Below the pieces are notes generated by a model. That model was given only the letters and a program-made list of their open reading frames with translations. It was not told where the DNA came from and ran no database searches. Positions 51,111 through 61,786 of a DNA stretch of 64,000 nucleotides are shown here, piece after piece. This DNA is from Taeniopygia guttata (lineage: Eukaryota > Chordata > Aves > Passeriformes > Estrildidae), in the NCBI RefSeq assembly GCF_048771995.1, contig NC_133064.1:22919001-22983000 (forward strand), given 5' to 3'. Every line of letters begins with the position of its first letter. Positions within the stretch are counted from its first letter, which is position 1. The position numbers and the translations under genes are program-made.

Positions 51111-52466
51111 TGTCCTGGGGTGACTTTATGATGCTGAATTGTATCCCCACCCATCTGTTTATCCCAGATATATGTTCTGCACCTTTAAGACTGGTTCTGA
51201 GAGTGAAGAGGGGGCAGAAGCAGAGCACAGTTTGTCTGCAGAAACTACACTTGCTCCCCCCCTGCATTCCTTCTCACAGACTGTGTTGTCTGCAGCACGG
51301 ACAGCGAGAGAGAGCTCTCCTTTGCTTTGAGTTAGTTTTTTTTTTTTAGCTAACTGAGGCAAAGAAGTTCCTTGGACTGTGGCTTTTCTTTTCCTTATAA
51401 TTGATCAGCCCTGCTTTGGACTGAAAACCCAGAAAAACACCGGGAGCTCACACTTGTGGCCCACCAGGGTCCAGGCACAGCATTTTCCAGCCCAGGAAGG
51501 ACTGATAAGAAACTGAACAAGCCGAGCTACACCCCACAAAAAGGGCTTTCTGAATTTGCCATCTCTTCAGAACAGTGAGAGATTTTATTGTTTAATGTTA
51601 TTAATTTTCTCATGTTTGTGAATACTTTGCTTGTTAAATGAACAATTTTTTCCACTTTTCTTAAAGGATATTTATGTCTCCCAAACTGGTGGGTGGAGGG
51701 GCAGTTTGAATTTGCTTTCTGGAAAAGACCACTTCAGAGGTTTCCTCCCAAATTTGCCCTGTGAAAAACAAAGTTCATTCTTTAGGATTTTTAAAAGTTT
51801 AATAAGGGATAAAAGGGATAAAATCCACTGCTGGGGTGCTTGACTATTTGCCAAAAGCACACCTTAGCTTAAAGAAGTGTTCTCTATATACTGTTACATT
51901 GCAGGGGTATATACATTTTCATGAGTTTCATACATTATTCATACATTTTGGTGAGTTTTAGATGTTTCACTCTCATTTGCTTGGTTTTAAACTTTGTCTG
52001 GTCTGCATGCCATCCTTCAGATTGAACCAATATATTTTATTTTTTCTCTAGGTTCCATCCTCTTCTTACACTCACTGATAACAAGCAATTAGTGACTGGG
52101 CTCTGGTGTTCGTTACTGTTATCATTCGGATAAGATAGTCCACAAAATGTGAGGAACTACTTAATTATCTTATACTATTCTCTGAGTTAGTTACATGAAT
52201 AAAAGCATTTTAACATCAGATAGTCTCTATTTTAATATTATGTTATGGCTTAAGATATAATATATATTTATCACGCTATTATTTATATAAGTTATACAGT
52301 GCATATATAAGTTGATAGGTTATCCTATACCAAAAAGCAGTTAAAAGGAATTACAAATTGTACTATATTAGAATCTTTGTGATCAATAATAACTTGTAAA
52401 AGCTAATACATAAATGCGAAATCCAATAACTATATTTGTTATTTACAGTAGCCCTAAACCAGGACA
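51111..52466 (+). repeat. LTR related to family S, split by a nested LTR
   Basis: It starts TGTCCTGGGGTGAC and ends CTAAACCAGGACA at 52466. The middle matches family S in CAGCCCTGCTTTGGACTG and TTTGCTTGTTAAATGAAC. It is interrupted at about 51760 by another LTR, with GCCCT repeated on both sides (51756-51760 and 52451-52455). No flanking duplication is seen for the outer LTR. Confidence 0.6.
51760..52450 (-). repeat. Nested AT-rich LTR
   Basis: It begins TGTGAAAAACAAAG on the plus strand and contains TTTAATAAGGG. It resembles the provirus G LTR type in composition and TGTGAAAA end. The GCCCT repeat supports insertion, although the exact end is blurred (TTTACAGTA). Confidence 0.5.
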
Positions 52467-52830
52467 TCTTTCAGCTGCATACCACACACTGGTAGAATGC
52501 ACATTCCTTCTAAGCTATGTATCCTGTCACATTTTTTTTGTTTTCACAGATCCCAGTTTCAAATCTAAAAACGTCCAGCAGCTACTCCCATACAAAAAGT
52601 CCTAGAAGAAAAGCTCACTCTTGGCATTCACCTTCCCCTTTGTAGTGTATATGCTGCACACACCCCACTGTGGCTTTGCATTTTTTTACTGTGTTTTGTA
52701 AGCTATCTGCGCCATCATACTCTTTCATTCTCGCAGAGTCCAAAGTGTCTATATATCTTTTCACACATTAAAAATGTGTCAGGAAAATGCAGTTACTGTA
52801 TTATTGCTTCTTTCTTTAAGCCTTTCAACA
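52467..52830. other. Unassigned stretch
   Basis: Sequence without a usable frame. The segment near 52730-52765 (CAGAGTCCAAAGTGTCTATATATC) resembles 51020-51044, so the two may come from one element split by the LTRs at 51111-52466. Confidence 0.3.
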
Positions 52831-53900
52831 AACCACCACAATCTGGGCCTATGCAAGACTGAAAGCGTGAAAGTACAGAACATGTGCACTTTACAGGTTT
52901 TAAAGGGAAAGTGACTGCCACTTGTTTGTGGTCCAAATGGAAGTTTTCAAAGGTAAGTAGGAAGGTCAATGAAAGCTATTTTTCCTGGCACATTTTTCTG
53001 TGCAAGGTGTAGCTTGAAACGGATTGGTTTAGCTTTGGACTCTAAGAGATTGAGAGAATATATGGGGGAAACCAAGTGTGTAACACCAGTGTGTTTGGTG
53101 TGGTTTACATGCTCCAAGGGAAAGATGAATGCCAGCACTAGATTTTTATTCTATGACCTTTTGCTCCTGGACATTTTAAGGTTTGAAACTGGAATCTGAG
53201 ACACTGAAAGGAAAGTGATTTTACATATAGCTTAAAATGTGTGTTGTTGAAAGTCTTCAAGAAGAAGGAATAATCCAGCAAGTACTTCTCTCCTGGCACA
53301 TTTTTATGTGCACTTTAGCATGTGCAAGACTGAAAGTGCATGACAGTATGAATAACCAAGAATGAACATGTGGAGTGCCATGGGGTTTGTGCAGTTTCCA
53401 GACTGAAAAGGGAAAGTAGCTGCTACTTGATTGCAGTGTGAATACAAGTTTGCAAATAGAAGGGGGAAGATCAGTGAATGCTTTCTGTCCTGGCACATTT
53501 CTCTGTGCGACCTTTATGTGGAAACTGTTCAGTTTAGTTTTGGACTCTGCGAGATTGAGAGAATGTGATGCATGGCCTCAGTGTGTGGTGTGTAGTTGAA
53601 AGGCTGCCAGGAGCAGTAATTCTGACCTGGCACATTTTTTTGTGCAAGACTTAGATGTACACTTTGAACACAGCAAGACTGAAAATATATGATGCCACCT
53701 ATAGCTAAGAAGAAAAGTACAGAGTAACCTGGGAGGGTGTGTAGCTTACAAACTGCAAGGGGAAGATCAATGCCAGCACCTGGTTTTTGTTCTTAGACCT
53801 TTTTTTTTATGAAAGCAGCTGCTGGACATTTTAAGGTTTGAAAATGGGATCTGTGAGTGAAAAACTAGGATGGTACATAGAACCTGAAGGAAAGTCCGTC
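52831..53900. repeat. Divergent tandem repeat, ~500-bp period
   Basis: CCTGGCACATTTnTnTGTGC occurs at about 52984, 53291, 53491 and 53623. GCAAGACTGAAAG occurs at 52852 and 53325. TTTGGACTCT[A/G]..AGATTGAGAGAAT occurs at 53034 and 53543. GACATTTTAAGGTTTGAAA occurs at about 53169 and 53826. Spacings of about 473-640 bp imply decayed repeat units with internal half-repeats. No coding frame fits. Confidence 0.6.
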
Positions 53901-54115
53901 TCTCCAGAGTCTGTGATGCAGTTCAATGGATGGAAGTTATGTGTTGAGCCAACAAGATCATTCTAAGTTTACACCTTTTGTGACTAAGTTTTTTCCCAAG
54001 CTTTTCCAATTTTGTTTCTGGGCTTTGAATATTGTCAGGAAAATTAATCCACAAACACCAGTAGATAGAGGAGTCCTGTAACTTTATTCTAATAAAGGGA
54101 GAGGTCATAGGACAT

Positions 54116-54632
54116 TTGCGGGGGTGTGTTTTTTATTCTTTCAGTGTCTGTTCACACCCCCTCCCTCCCTATCTCACTCCTAACCCCCTTTCCTCCAAGA
54201 TGTGAATCCTCCCTTCCCCTGCCTCTTTCCCTGCCTCTTTTCCCCAGAACAGTCCCTGTCTATTTAGTGAGGCTCAACACCCTATTGGTTACCTTGTGTT
54301 ACTCCACTCCCCTATTTCCCCTGATAAGTTTATATGTTAGTCCTGCCCCAAACTCCTCCCCTGTTATTCCCCTATTGGTTGCTGTTCTTATACCCCTCCT
54401 CATAAGTTCTTGTATAAAACATCTGTCCGCCCGCCCCAAGGGGTCTTGGGGCACACGAAATAAACCGATCCTGTTCACCCCCAAGTCCCATGCTGCCTCC
54501 ATCTGTCCCCGTGCCGACAACTGGGACTGCAGAGCTTCACAGGGGGACCGGCCGCCCCCTCCTCTTCCCTCGCCGCCCAGCACGCCCGCGCTCGGGGTGT
54601 CGCGGTGAAAGGCTGCCAACCGCGAAGCAACA
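54116..54632 (+). repeat. Solo LTR, family P copy 2
   Basis: About 517 bp with TATAAAAC near 54413 and AATAAACC near 54460 lie between two GACAT repeats (54111-54115 and 54633-54637). The left end reads TTGCGG; the TG may have been lost. It matches 9797-10296 in reverse. Confidence 0.8.
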
Positions 54633-54637
54633 GACAT

Positions 54638-54959
54638 TCCCCATGGGATCTCTCAAAATTTTTAGGGGACACAGCCTCCTTTTTAGCCTAATTTCCTGGC
54701 TGCATTTTTCCTCTCTCTTTCCCCATTGGCTGAGGTACTTGAGAGGTACAGACTCCCCAAAACGCCTAATACCTAAGGCTCCCTCATAATGTATACCTCC
54801 AACCCCCCAACCCCCCCCCCCCGTTTTTCTTTTTCCCTGTATCTGTTCATTTTCTCTAAATCCAGAGATTTAGCATAGTCTTGAGTGAGTAACAGTCTGT
54901 ATCAATTAGTGGAATTCCTATGGAATTTATGGTTCCCCCCCATTGCTTCTTTCACCTCT
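54638..54959. other. Unassigned, with C run
   Basis: Contains a C-rich run (about 54804-54823) and no coding frame. It may be the end of the gamma-type element whose env lies to the right. Confidence 0.3.
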
Positions 54960-57209
54960 CTGTATCTGGCTTTATCTACCATCAGACTAACAGTTTGTTT
55001 GTAAAGACACCTTCTTCTCATTCCTTTCAATCCCTCCTCTTCTTATTTTCTCTATAATTGACTTTACAAACCTTAGTTATCATTGACTTAACTTTCTGTT
55101 CCTGGGTCCTTTTTGATTTTGCAATTATTTGCAGTGACATAATTTTGTGACCTTTAGTAGCCATTTCTGGATCTGTAGGCATGGCTTCTACCTTCATCCC
55201 CTTTATCACATATTGAATAAGTTGCATTAAGCAAGGGCTCATACATGGTTGTCCTGGGGTGACTTTATGATGCTGAATTGTATCCCCATTCATCTCTTTA
55301 GCCTAGAAATAAGTTTTGCACCTTTAAAAATCTATCTGAGAGTGAAGGGGGGGAGAAGGAGAATAAGCAGAATGTCTGGAGCAGTTGTATTCGAAAACAG
55401 GGATAAGAGCTTTCAACTTTCTCTTCTCACAGACAGTGTTGTCTGCAGCACGGACATGCGGGAAAGAGCTCTCCTTTGCTTTTTAGTTAGTTTTTTTTTT
55501 TAGCTAGCTGAGGCAGAGAAGTTCCCCAAGCTGTGGTTTTTATTCTTGGAACTGTTCACACCTGCTCTGTACTGAAAACTAGGAAAAACACTGGGAGCTC
55601 ACACCTGTGTCCCACCAGGGCCCAGGACATGGCATTTTCCAGCACCAGAGTGGTTGATAAGACACTAAGTAAGCTGACTTACACCCCATGGAAAGGACTT
55701 TCTGAATTTGCCCTCTCTTCAGAACAGCAAGAGGTTTTATTGTTTAATATTACTCTTTTTTTTTTTTTTTTTTTTTTTTTAATGCTTGTGAATACTTTGC
55801 TTGTTAAATAAACAAGTTTTTTCTACTTTTCTCCAAGGAAATCTTTTCTTGTACCAGTTGAGGGAGGGGCTGCTTGAATTTGCTTTCTAGAGGGACCCCA
55901 TTTGGAGGTTTCCTCCCAAATTTGCCCTAAACCAGGACCATGGTAAAAAGATGACAGTTGCTACAGCACATAAGAGAAAAAAAGCATTTGTTTAACCTAC
56001 AGTCCACCAGGTAACCACAAAAACATGTCCCATTCCTATCCTTTCCACGTTTGGACCAGTGCATGAGCTTTCTTATTCCCTCTGTTATTTGTTTCACCGC
56101 TGTTCCATTGTCATCTATTTGCAAGCAGCAGTTTGAGTAATTTTATTTTCCACACAGTCCCCCTTCTGCTAATAGATAATCTAATACCATTTGATGTTGA
56201 AATATTGCATTCCTCATCTGAGTGGACTGGTCATCAAGAAGGTCAAGAGCTGTAGCTGTGTGGTTGGTTATTATTTCAAAGACAGCTTGTGACCTAATTA
56301 TTCGATTCAAATTATAAATGGGTTCTCTGGCACCTGATTTTAATTCATTAAGATTCCATGTGGCTGATCCGTGGTGTTGTATGATTTGCTCAGGTGGCCA
56401 TTCATCTTTTCACCACTTTTGGGTACTCCTTCCATCTGGGGATTCATCAATTGACTGCTTTTCTCTAATTAGATCATTATATACCTCGATTACTAATTGA
56501 TTTCCCTGAAGTTGTGGTAGCAAAAAGAACATTATAATATATGCTACATAACATATCCCTGACCAGTTTGGGGGTAACCTGCGATAAGCATGTTGGCCAC
56601 AAATCCAATAATGCCCTTTCAAAGCCCGGGTCCCATTGGCAAAGGAGCCATCCCAATTTTCATCATCAATTGGTAGGTCAAAATACAGCTTGCTTCCTGG
56701 GCCTAACGGTCCTCCAACAATAGTTGTCCCACCATAAGAATCATAATATTTGCATTTCCAAGATCCCACATGAGGTTTCTACCTGCAGTTACATCCCAGA
56801 TCTGTTTTGTTAGATCTAGGCCAGAACTTATTAAAAAGGGTTCAAGTTCCATTCTGATGTTGCCACTTCCACTGATAGTTATGGACAACATGTGTCATAC
56901 TTGTGGAATTATCTCAGGGCCAGCTTAAAAACAAGTGGTCAATAAACCTGTCCTTCCCCACTGCTTTACAGCCTTCAAAATCCCTTCAGTAAGTATGGTA
57001 GGATCACCTCACCTAGCTACCATTAGTGAGCTTAACATGCGTTTGATTCCATCTGCCTCGATATTTAGAACAATCGTGAGGAGAGCAGTTGGGGGTCCAA
57101 CAGTCTAAACCCAAAGATAAAGTCCAATCACAAACACTTTTTACTGTGTATATGCCTCCTGTTCTATTTAGACAATAAATGTCTCTTTCATAAGAATGAA
57201 GCCGTCATG
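54960..57209 (-). pseudogene. env: Gamma-type env remnant H, split by a solo LTR
   Basis: On the minus strand SU sequence (57209-56410, with shifts) includes EADGIKRMLSSL, GHYWICGQHAYRRLPPNW and a FFLLPQ hydrophobic end. TM (56400-55940) has [14 protein letters not shown], a CX6CC box (CGKLNYSNCC) and QIDDNGTAVKQITEGI. After the solo LTR at 55250-55938, the TM tail continues (MSPCLMQLIQYVIKG, 55249-55027). SU would bind receptor and TM would fuse membranes. Several stops and the LTR destroy it. Provirus E is inserted at its upstream end, 57210. No matching gag or pol is visible. Confidence 0.8.
55250..55938 (+). repeat. Solo LTR related to family S (inserted in env H)
   Basis: TGTCCTGGGGTGAC...AACCAGGAC. 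The flanks repeat CATGGT (55244-55249 and 55939-55944). AATAAAC lies near 55808, and a T run of more than 20 bases at about 55757-55780. It interrupts the env H TM. Confidence 0.82.
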
Positions 57210-57569
57210 TGTTACGGTGAGCTCCTGGACACCCTTTTGTCCCCCCTTTCCTAGGGCCTCTGTGGCTCTGATCATGATAACCCCTGAATCCTCCCTCCTG
57301 CCCCAATGGGGTTGGCGGGGAGCCAGGAGTGCCCACCCTGTCCAAAACCTATATAGACCCCTGAAACTTCCTGCTCTTTCTCTCTTTTGCCCCGCTCTCC
57401 ATGGACACCACAGAATAAAGAGAGCTGTTCCAACACCCTGGGTAAGGAGCCTCTTCTGTATACCTTTCCCTCTCCATGCTATTTCCTTCCCCCACAGCCC
57501 CATATCTCTGAGCTAGTCGGATTCATTCGGGGGGCTGCGTGGAGGGGGGGAAAACCAATAGAAATAACA
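57210..57569 (+). repeat. Provirus E 5' LTR
   Basis: TGTTACGGTGAGC...GAAATAACA. TATATAG lies at 57350 and AATAAA at 57414-57419, giving a normal U3-R-U5 layout. Confidence 0.92.
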
Positions 57570-57571
57570 GT

Positions 57572-57589
57572 TGGCGCCCCAACGTGTGC
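57572..57589 (+). other. Provirus E primer binding site (Lys-like)
   Basis: TGGCGCCCCAACGTGTGC lies two bases after the LTR. It matches the tRNA-Lys1,2 complement TGGCGCCCAACGTGGGGC except for an extra C and a late mismatch. Confidence 0.65.
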
Positions 57590-58094
57590 TGCTCTGAGCC
57601 CACGAAGAAGCTGGACCCCCTATTTCGGTGGGAGTCGAAAGCTCTTGGGACAGTCACCTGCCCTGGTACTCTAGCTGCTTTTAAAAGCTTTGAGTCACGG
57701 GGCACAGTCGGGGACCTCTGCCTGCGTACCCCAGGAAGAGCCGACTGGAGAGGGAACCCCCAGAGAGGGTTTCACAGACGAATCCCGCAGTCACAGGCTT
57801 GGTAAATTCTCCGACGCGGCACCCGGGACCGCGCCTGGCTGGGAGGGGTTACCATAAGTGACTGGGGGGGGCTGCTTGCGGGACGGTGAGCCAGGAACCT
57901 ACTGCGAGTAAGCGGGAACCGGTGGGCTGCGCATACCCACGTTCCACGGGGGAACCGGCACGGGACGAGAGGGCTGAAGCCGCCCCTCCCCCTGTGCACC
58001 CCCCGGCTCGGGTTTTCCACGGAGGGAAATTTGAATCATTCGTGCTGTGTTATTAGCTCTGGTGGAGACTAGACCAGTGAAACAATTAAAAATC

Positions 58095-59429
58095 ATGGGT
58101 ACTAACATCTCACTGCAGCAGAAGAGTATACTAACACATCTTAGCAATAACTTAAACAATGTATCATTCCCTAAAAAGCTCCTCCTGCGTTTTGTGTGCT
58201 GGCTACAGACAGAAATACCAAATTTTACTGTGCAAGACCTGAATTCGCTTGCTTTTTGGAACCAAATTGGACAGATATTAACTTTAAAAGTCGAAAATGG
58301 TGAACATAAAGTTTCTCGATTTATTCCGATATTTTTACAAGCACAGAAAAATATTTTAGAAGCAGAAAAGAGCATGCAAACGCAGATCCACAGTTCTAAC
58401 ACCCCCTTTTCCCCTTCCTACCCACCTCCTCAATACCCCAGCCCTGAAAACCCCTCACCCACCCCTTATCTCCCTATAACACCTTGTTTTTCGGAGAGAT
58501 ACAGCCCGGAGTGTGTCTTAAAGACCAGCACGGCACCTGCGGGGCACACGCGGCCAGATCATGGCGGCGGCCATGTGGTTTCACCGGCGCGGGCTACTCC
58601 ACCCCCCACTCCTCCTCCCACTCGCATTCCTTTGCCTCCCCCGCCCTCCGCCACCCCCTCCGCCCCCACCCCCTCCTCCCTCCCCTCCTCCGACGCCTGC
58701 TTATCTCCCATAGCAACACTCCACCCTCCTTATCAGTGCCAGCCCCCGGGTTGCCCCGGGAACAGGGGCGGGGCCGGCCCCTGCTCTCCTCCCAGCCCCA
58801 GCACCGAGGACGGCAGGGCGGAGACACGGGCCAGCAGCCCCGCAGCTCAGAGCCGGGGCGGGGCCCGAGTCTCCACCGCGGAGCAGACAGCCCGAGAGGG
58901 GGGGGGCGAGCTGCCCCTCACCGAGGTGGGGGGTGCACGGGACAAACACAAGCCTGCCCCTATCGAGAAATCAATACCATCGGTAACTCCAGTGGTTTAT
59001 TTAGGGAGAAGAAATGGTACAAGGACATACCAACCTCTCCCATACAGGGACAAAACAGAAATCTGTAAGGTTCAGAGAGAATTTGGGAGATCGAGTGAGA
59101 TTTTTAAGGGTCTGATGAGGGCAACATTCAATTCAAATGAAATGGTGCCAAAAGATATAACTGATTTGTTTAAATGTTTACTAACATCCTCTGAATATGA
59201 GATATGGGAAAGTAAGTGGAAATTGGCTTTGGAAACAGTGTTGCAAGAAATACAGCGTACACCCAGTGATGCCACCGACACGGATGGCCAGCCCCTTACA
59301 ATACACCATTTGTGTGGGACAGGAGACATACAATGTCCAGAAAAACAAACCAGACTGTTATCTAGATGGGTTTTAGAAAAAAATCTGTACTGCTGCAGTA
59401 AAGACACTGTATCAATTACCAGGCTCTGA
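58095..59429 (+). pseudogene. gag: Provirus E gag: matrix, linker and capsid (frameshifted)
   Basis: ATG 58095 gives MGTNIS, with glycine 2 for myristoylation. The matrix is residues 1-100 (LRFVCWLQTEIPNF, LAFWNQIGQILT). A Pro/Ser-rich linker of about 190 residues follows. Capsid begins near ICKVQREFGRSSEIF. The frame shifts at an A7 run (59377-59383). The true capsid frame continues as KTLYQLPGSE into 59479. A one-base length change in the run explains the break. Start codon choice rests on the myristoylation signal; the upstream in-frame stretch from 58047 is leader. Confidence 0.85.
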
Positions 59430-59871
59430 GGTTGAATGCAGTTATATTAATATCAAACAGTTTCCTTCTGAGAGTTTTTTGCAGTTTGTGGATCGTTTGA
59501 GAAGCCAAGTCGAAAAACAGGTGCAACACACCAGTGTGCAAACAGAGTTGATTAAAGAAATGGCCCAGAGGAATGCCAACGAGACCTGTCGTAGGATTCT
59601 TCTCAGCCTTCCTCTTGATCCAGCACCTACTCTTGGCCAGATGATCGAGGCCTGCGCTAAGAAAGCAGAGCTGCTTGATAGTCCTGTCAGTCATAGAGCA
59701 CCAGCAGAATTACAGCCTGTTGCCACTGCTACATCAAACCCCAGGAAGCCACCCAGATCATCACAACAGCTGCAGCAAATCATCTGCCTGCGTTGCAAGA
59801 AACCAGGACACTTTGCCAGGAACTGTCCTCAGAACCAGAACCAGAGACAGATCAACAAACAAAAAAACTAG
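59384..59871 (+). pseudogene. gag: Provirus E gag: capsid end and nucleocapsid
   Basis: This frame continues capsid (SFLQFVDRLRSQVEKQ, the major homology region), then RILLSLPLDPAPTLGQ and NC with one CCHC knuckle (CLRCKKPGHFARNC). It ends at TAG 59869-59871, directly after a frameshift heptamer. Capsid forms the core; NC packages RNA. Confidence 0.85.
59862..59868 (+). promoter_or_regulatory. gag-pro frameshift heptamer AAAAAAC (provirus E)
   Basis: A_AAA_AAC lies in gag phase and is followed at once by the gag stop. The overlapping pro frame (open from 59793) is -1. This matches the betaretrovirus gag-pro arrangement. Provirus D carries the same heptamer in the same place. Confidence 0.8.
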
Positions 59872-60703
59872 ATGCACAGCGCGTGCCCACTGCTACGTGC
59901 AAAGATATAGTGGGACACAAATGTGATGATACCTCTCTCTTAACAAATAAGGGGGAGGGTGGATACTATGATGGGGAGAGAGAGAAAAATAAGAATGTAA
60001 AATGTATTACTAACAAGGCTTGGCAGCCACTGGGCCGGCCATGCTTAGTGACTGCCAAAGGATTTCATTTCAGAAACACTGATTGGAAAGTCATTGTGGT
60101 GGACCTATAAAAAAACCCACAGGACCTGCAGGCGTACGATATGGAACTGGACAGTGAGTATTTTGTTATTGGGGACACAGCATACACACCTCCTGAGATC
60201 AAAATAGTTCCCATGACTACTAAGGGAAAAATATCCAGCCTGATGCTGTTGGCACGTTGCTTGCACCCTCCATTCTATTTAGAAAAGGGGCAACTTCTGG
60301 CACAAGCCATTCCCGTCCCAGTAGAAATCACAGTAGAAGGAAAATCTCCAGAAGTCTACTGGGCGGAAGTGGTAGGAGAGGACAAACCCTCCATGACATG
60401 CAACCTAGCACATGGGTCAGAATACCTTCAGGTGGAAGGTGTTCTGGACACAGGTGCAGACATCACGGTGATACCCAAAACCATGTGGCCATCACACTGG
60501 GAATTGCAACCTGTGGCAGGCAAACTTCAGGGTATAGGAGGAACTACATTGGCAAAAATTTCAAAAAATGTAGTGCAAATTGAGGGACCTGACGGGAAAT
60601 CAGCAAGTGTTCGCCCGTTTGTGGCAGACTATAAGGCTCCTCTGTGGGGGAGAGACACCATGTCCCAGTGGGGAGTCCAATTAATCATTCCTAAGACACC
60701 CCA

Positions 60704-60710
60704 GGATTTT
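60704..60710 (+). promoter_or_regulatory. pro-pol frameshift heptamer GGATTTT (provirus E)
   Basis: G_GAT_TTT in pro phase resembles the GGAUUUA site of the mouse mammary tumour virus pro-pol junction (family knowledge). A -1 slip here enters the pol frame (GFSGVATVERH). Downstream RNA structure was not assessed. Confidence 0.55.
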
Positions 60711-61786
60711 CGGGAGTCGCCACTGTGGAGCGCCATGCCCACAAGTTAAAGTGGTTGGATAACACCCCAAAGTGGGTAGCACAGTGGCCTTTGAGTAGAG
60801 AAAAACTCGAGGCGCTTGAAAAACTTGTGGAGGAGCAGGTAGCTCAAGGACACCTGCAAGAAACAGACAGCCCTTGGAATTTCCCAGTCTTTGTAATAAA
60901 GAAGCCTGGGAAGGACAAATGGAGATTGCTCCATGATCTCAGAGAGATAAACAAGATTGTGGAGGACATGGGGCCTCTCCAACCGGGGATGCCGAGCCCA
61001 GCTATGCTTCCCCAGGACTGGAAATTGGCTGTGTTAGATATAAAGGGCTGCTTCTTCCAAATTCCATTGCACCCTGAAGATGCCCCGAGGTTTGCATTCT
61101 CTGTTCCCACGGTCAATAGAGAAGCACCGATGAAATGTTACCACTGGATAGTTTTGCCCCAAGGTTTAAAATCCAGCCCTTTCATATGCCAACAGTATGT
61201 AGCAGCACTGCTGTCTCCAGTACGTGCAGAGAGAAAGGATGCCATCATCCTACACTATATGGATGACGTGCTTGTGTGTGCTCCCAATGACTCTATACTC
61301 CAATATACACTTGACCTAGTGGTTAAAGTTTTAACCTCTGCTGGATTCAAATTGCAGGAAGACAAAGTTCAAAGAATGCCACCTTGGAGATACCTGGGCC
61401 TGGAAATCTCTGCAAGGACTATTGTCCCACAGAAATTGGAGATCAATTGCAACCCCAGAACACTAGCAGACCTCCACTCGCTGTGTGGGTCTTTAAATTG
61501 GGTAAGGCCCTGGCTAGGCCTCACAAACGAGGACCTGGAACCTCTTTTCAATTTATTGAAGGGGGAGAGGGAGCTGACCTCCCCCAGGGAACTGACTCCA
61601 GAGGCAAAGACAGCAATCGAAAAGGTACAGAAGGCCTTGTCAGAAAGGCAGGCACACAGGTGTGACCCAAATCTGCCTTTCCAGTTCATTGTTCTAGGAA
61701 AGCTCCCACACCTGCATGGGTTGATTTTCCAATGGATCGAGGGGCAGAAGGACCCAATCTTAATCATAGAATGGGTTTTCCTATAG
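60710..61786 (+). pseudogene. pol: Provirus E pol: reverse transcriptase to connection
   Basis: The segment is open to a TAG at 61784-61786. RT begins KLKWLDNTPKWVAQWPL, with SPWNFPVFVIKKPG, LLHDLREINK, LPQGLKSSPFICQQY, the active site LHYMDDVLVCAPND (near 61257) and thumb MPPWRYLGLE. The connection (GKLPHLHGLIFQW) follows. The same frame continues after the stop, so one nonsense codon splits an otherwise sound polyprotein. The codon is TCN-like (Ser) in related copies. No ATG start is expected, since pol is reached by frameshifting. Confidence 0.9.

Larger units (their letters stand above)
59793..60749 (+). pseudogene. pro: Provirus E pro: dUTPase-like domain and protease
   Basis: The pro frame overlaps the end of gag. 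It holds a domain with YFVIGDTAYTPPEI and HPPFYLEKGQLLAQAIP (dUTPase-like, without the Gly-rich motif), then protease: VLDTGADITVIPKTMWP, LQGIGGTTLAK and LWGRDTMSQWG. One in-frame TAA at 60108-60110 interrupts the first domain. The frame ends at 60749, overlapping the start of pol. Protease would mature the particle. Confidence 0.82.
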
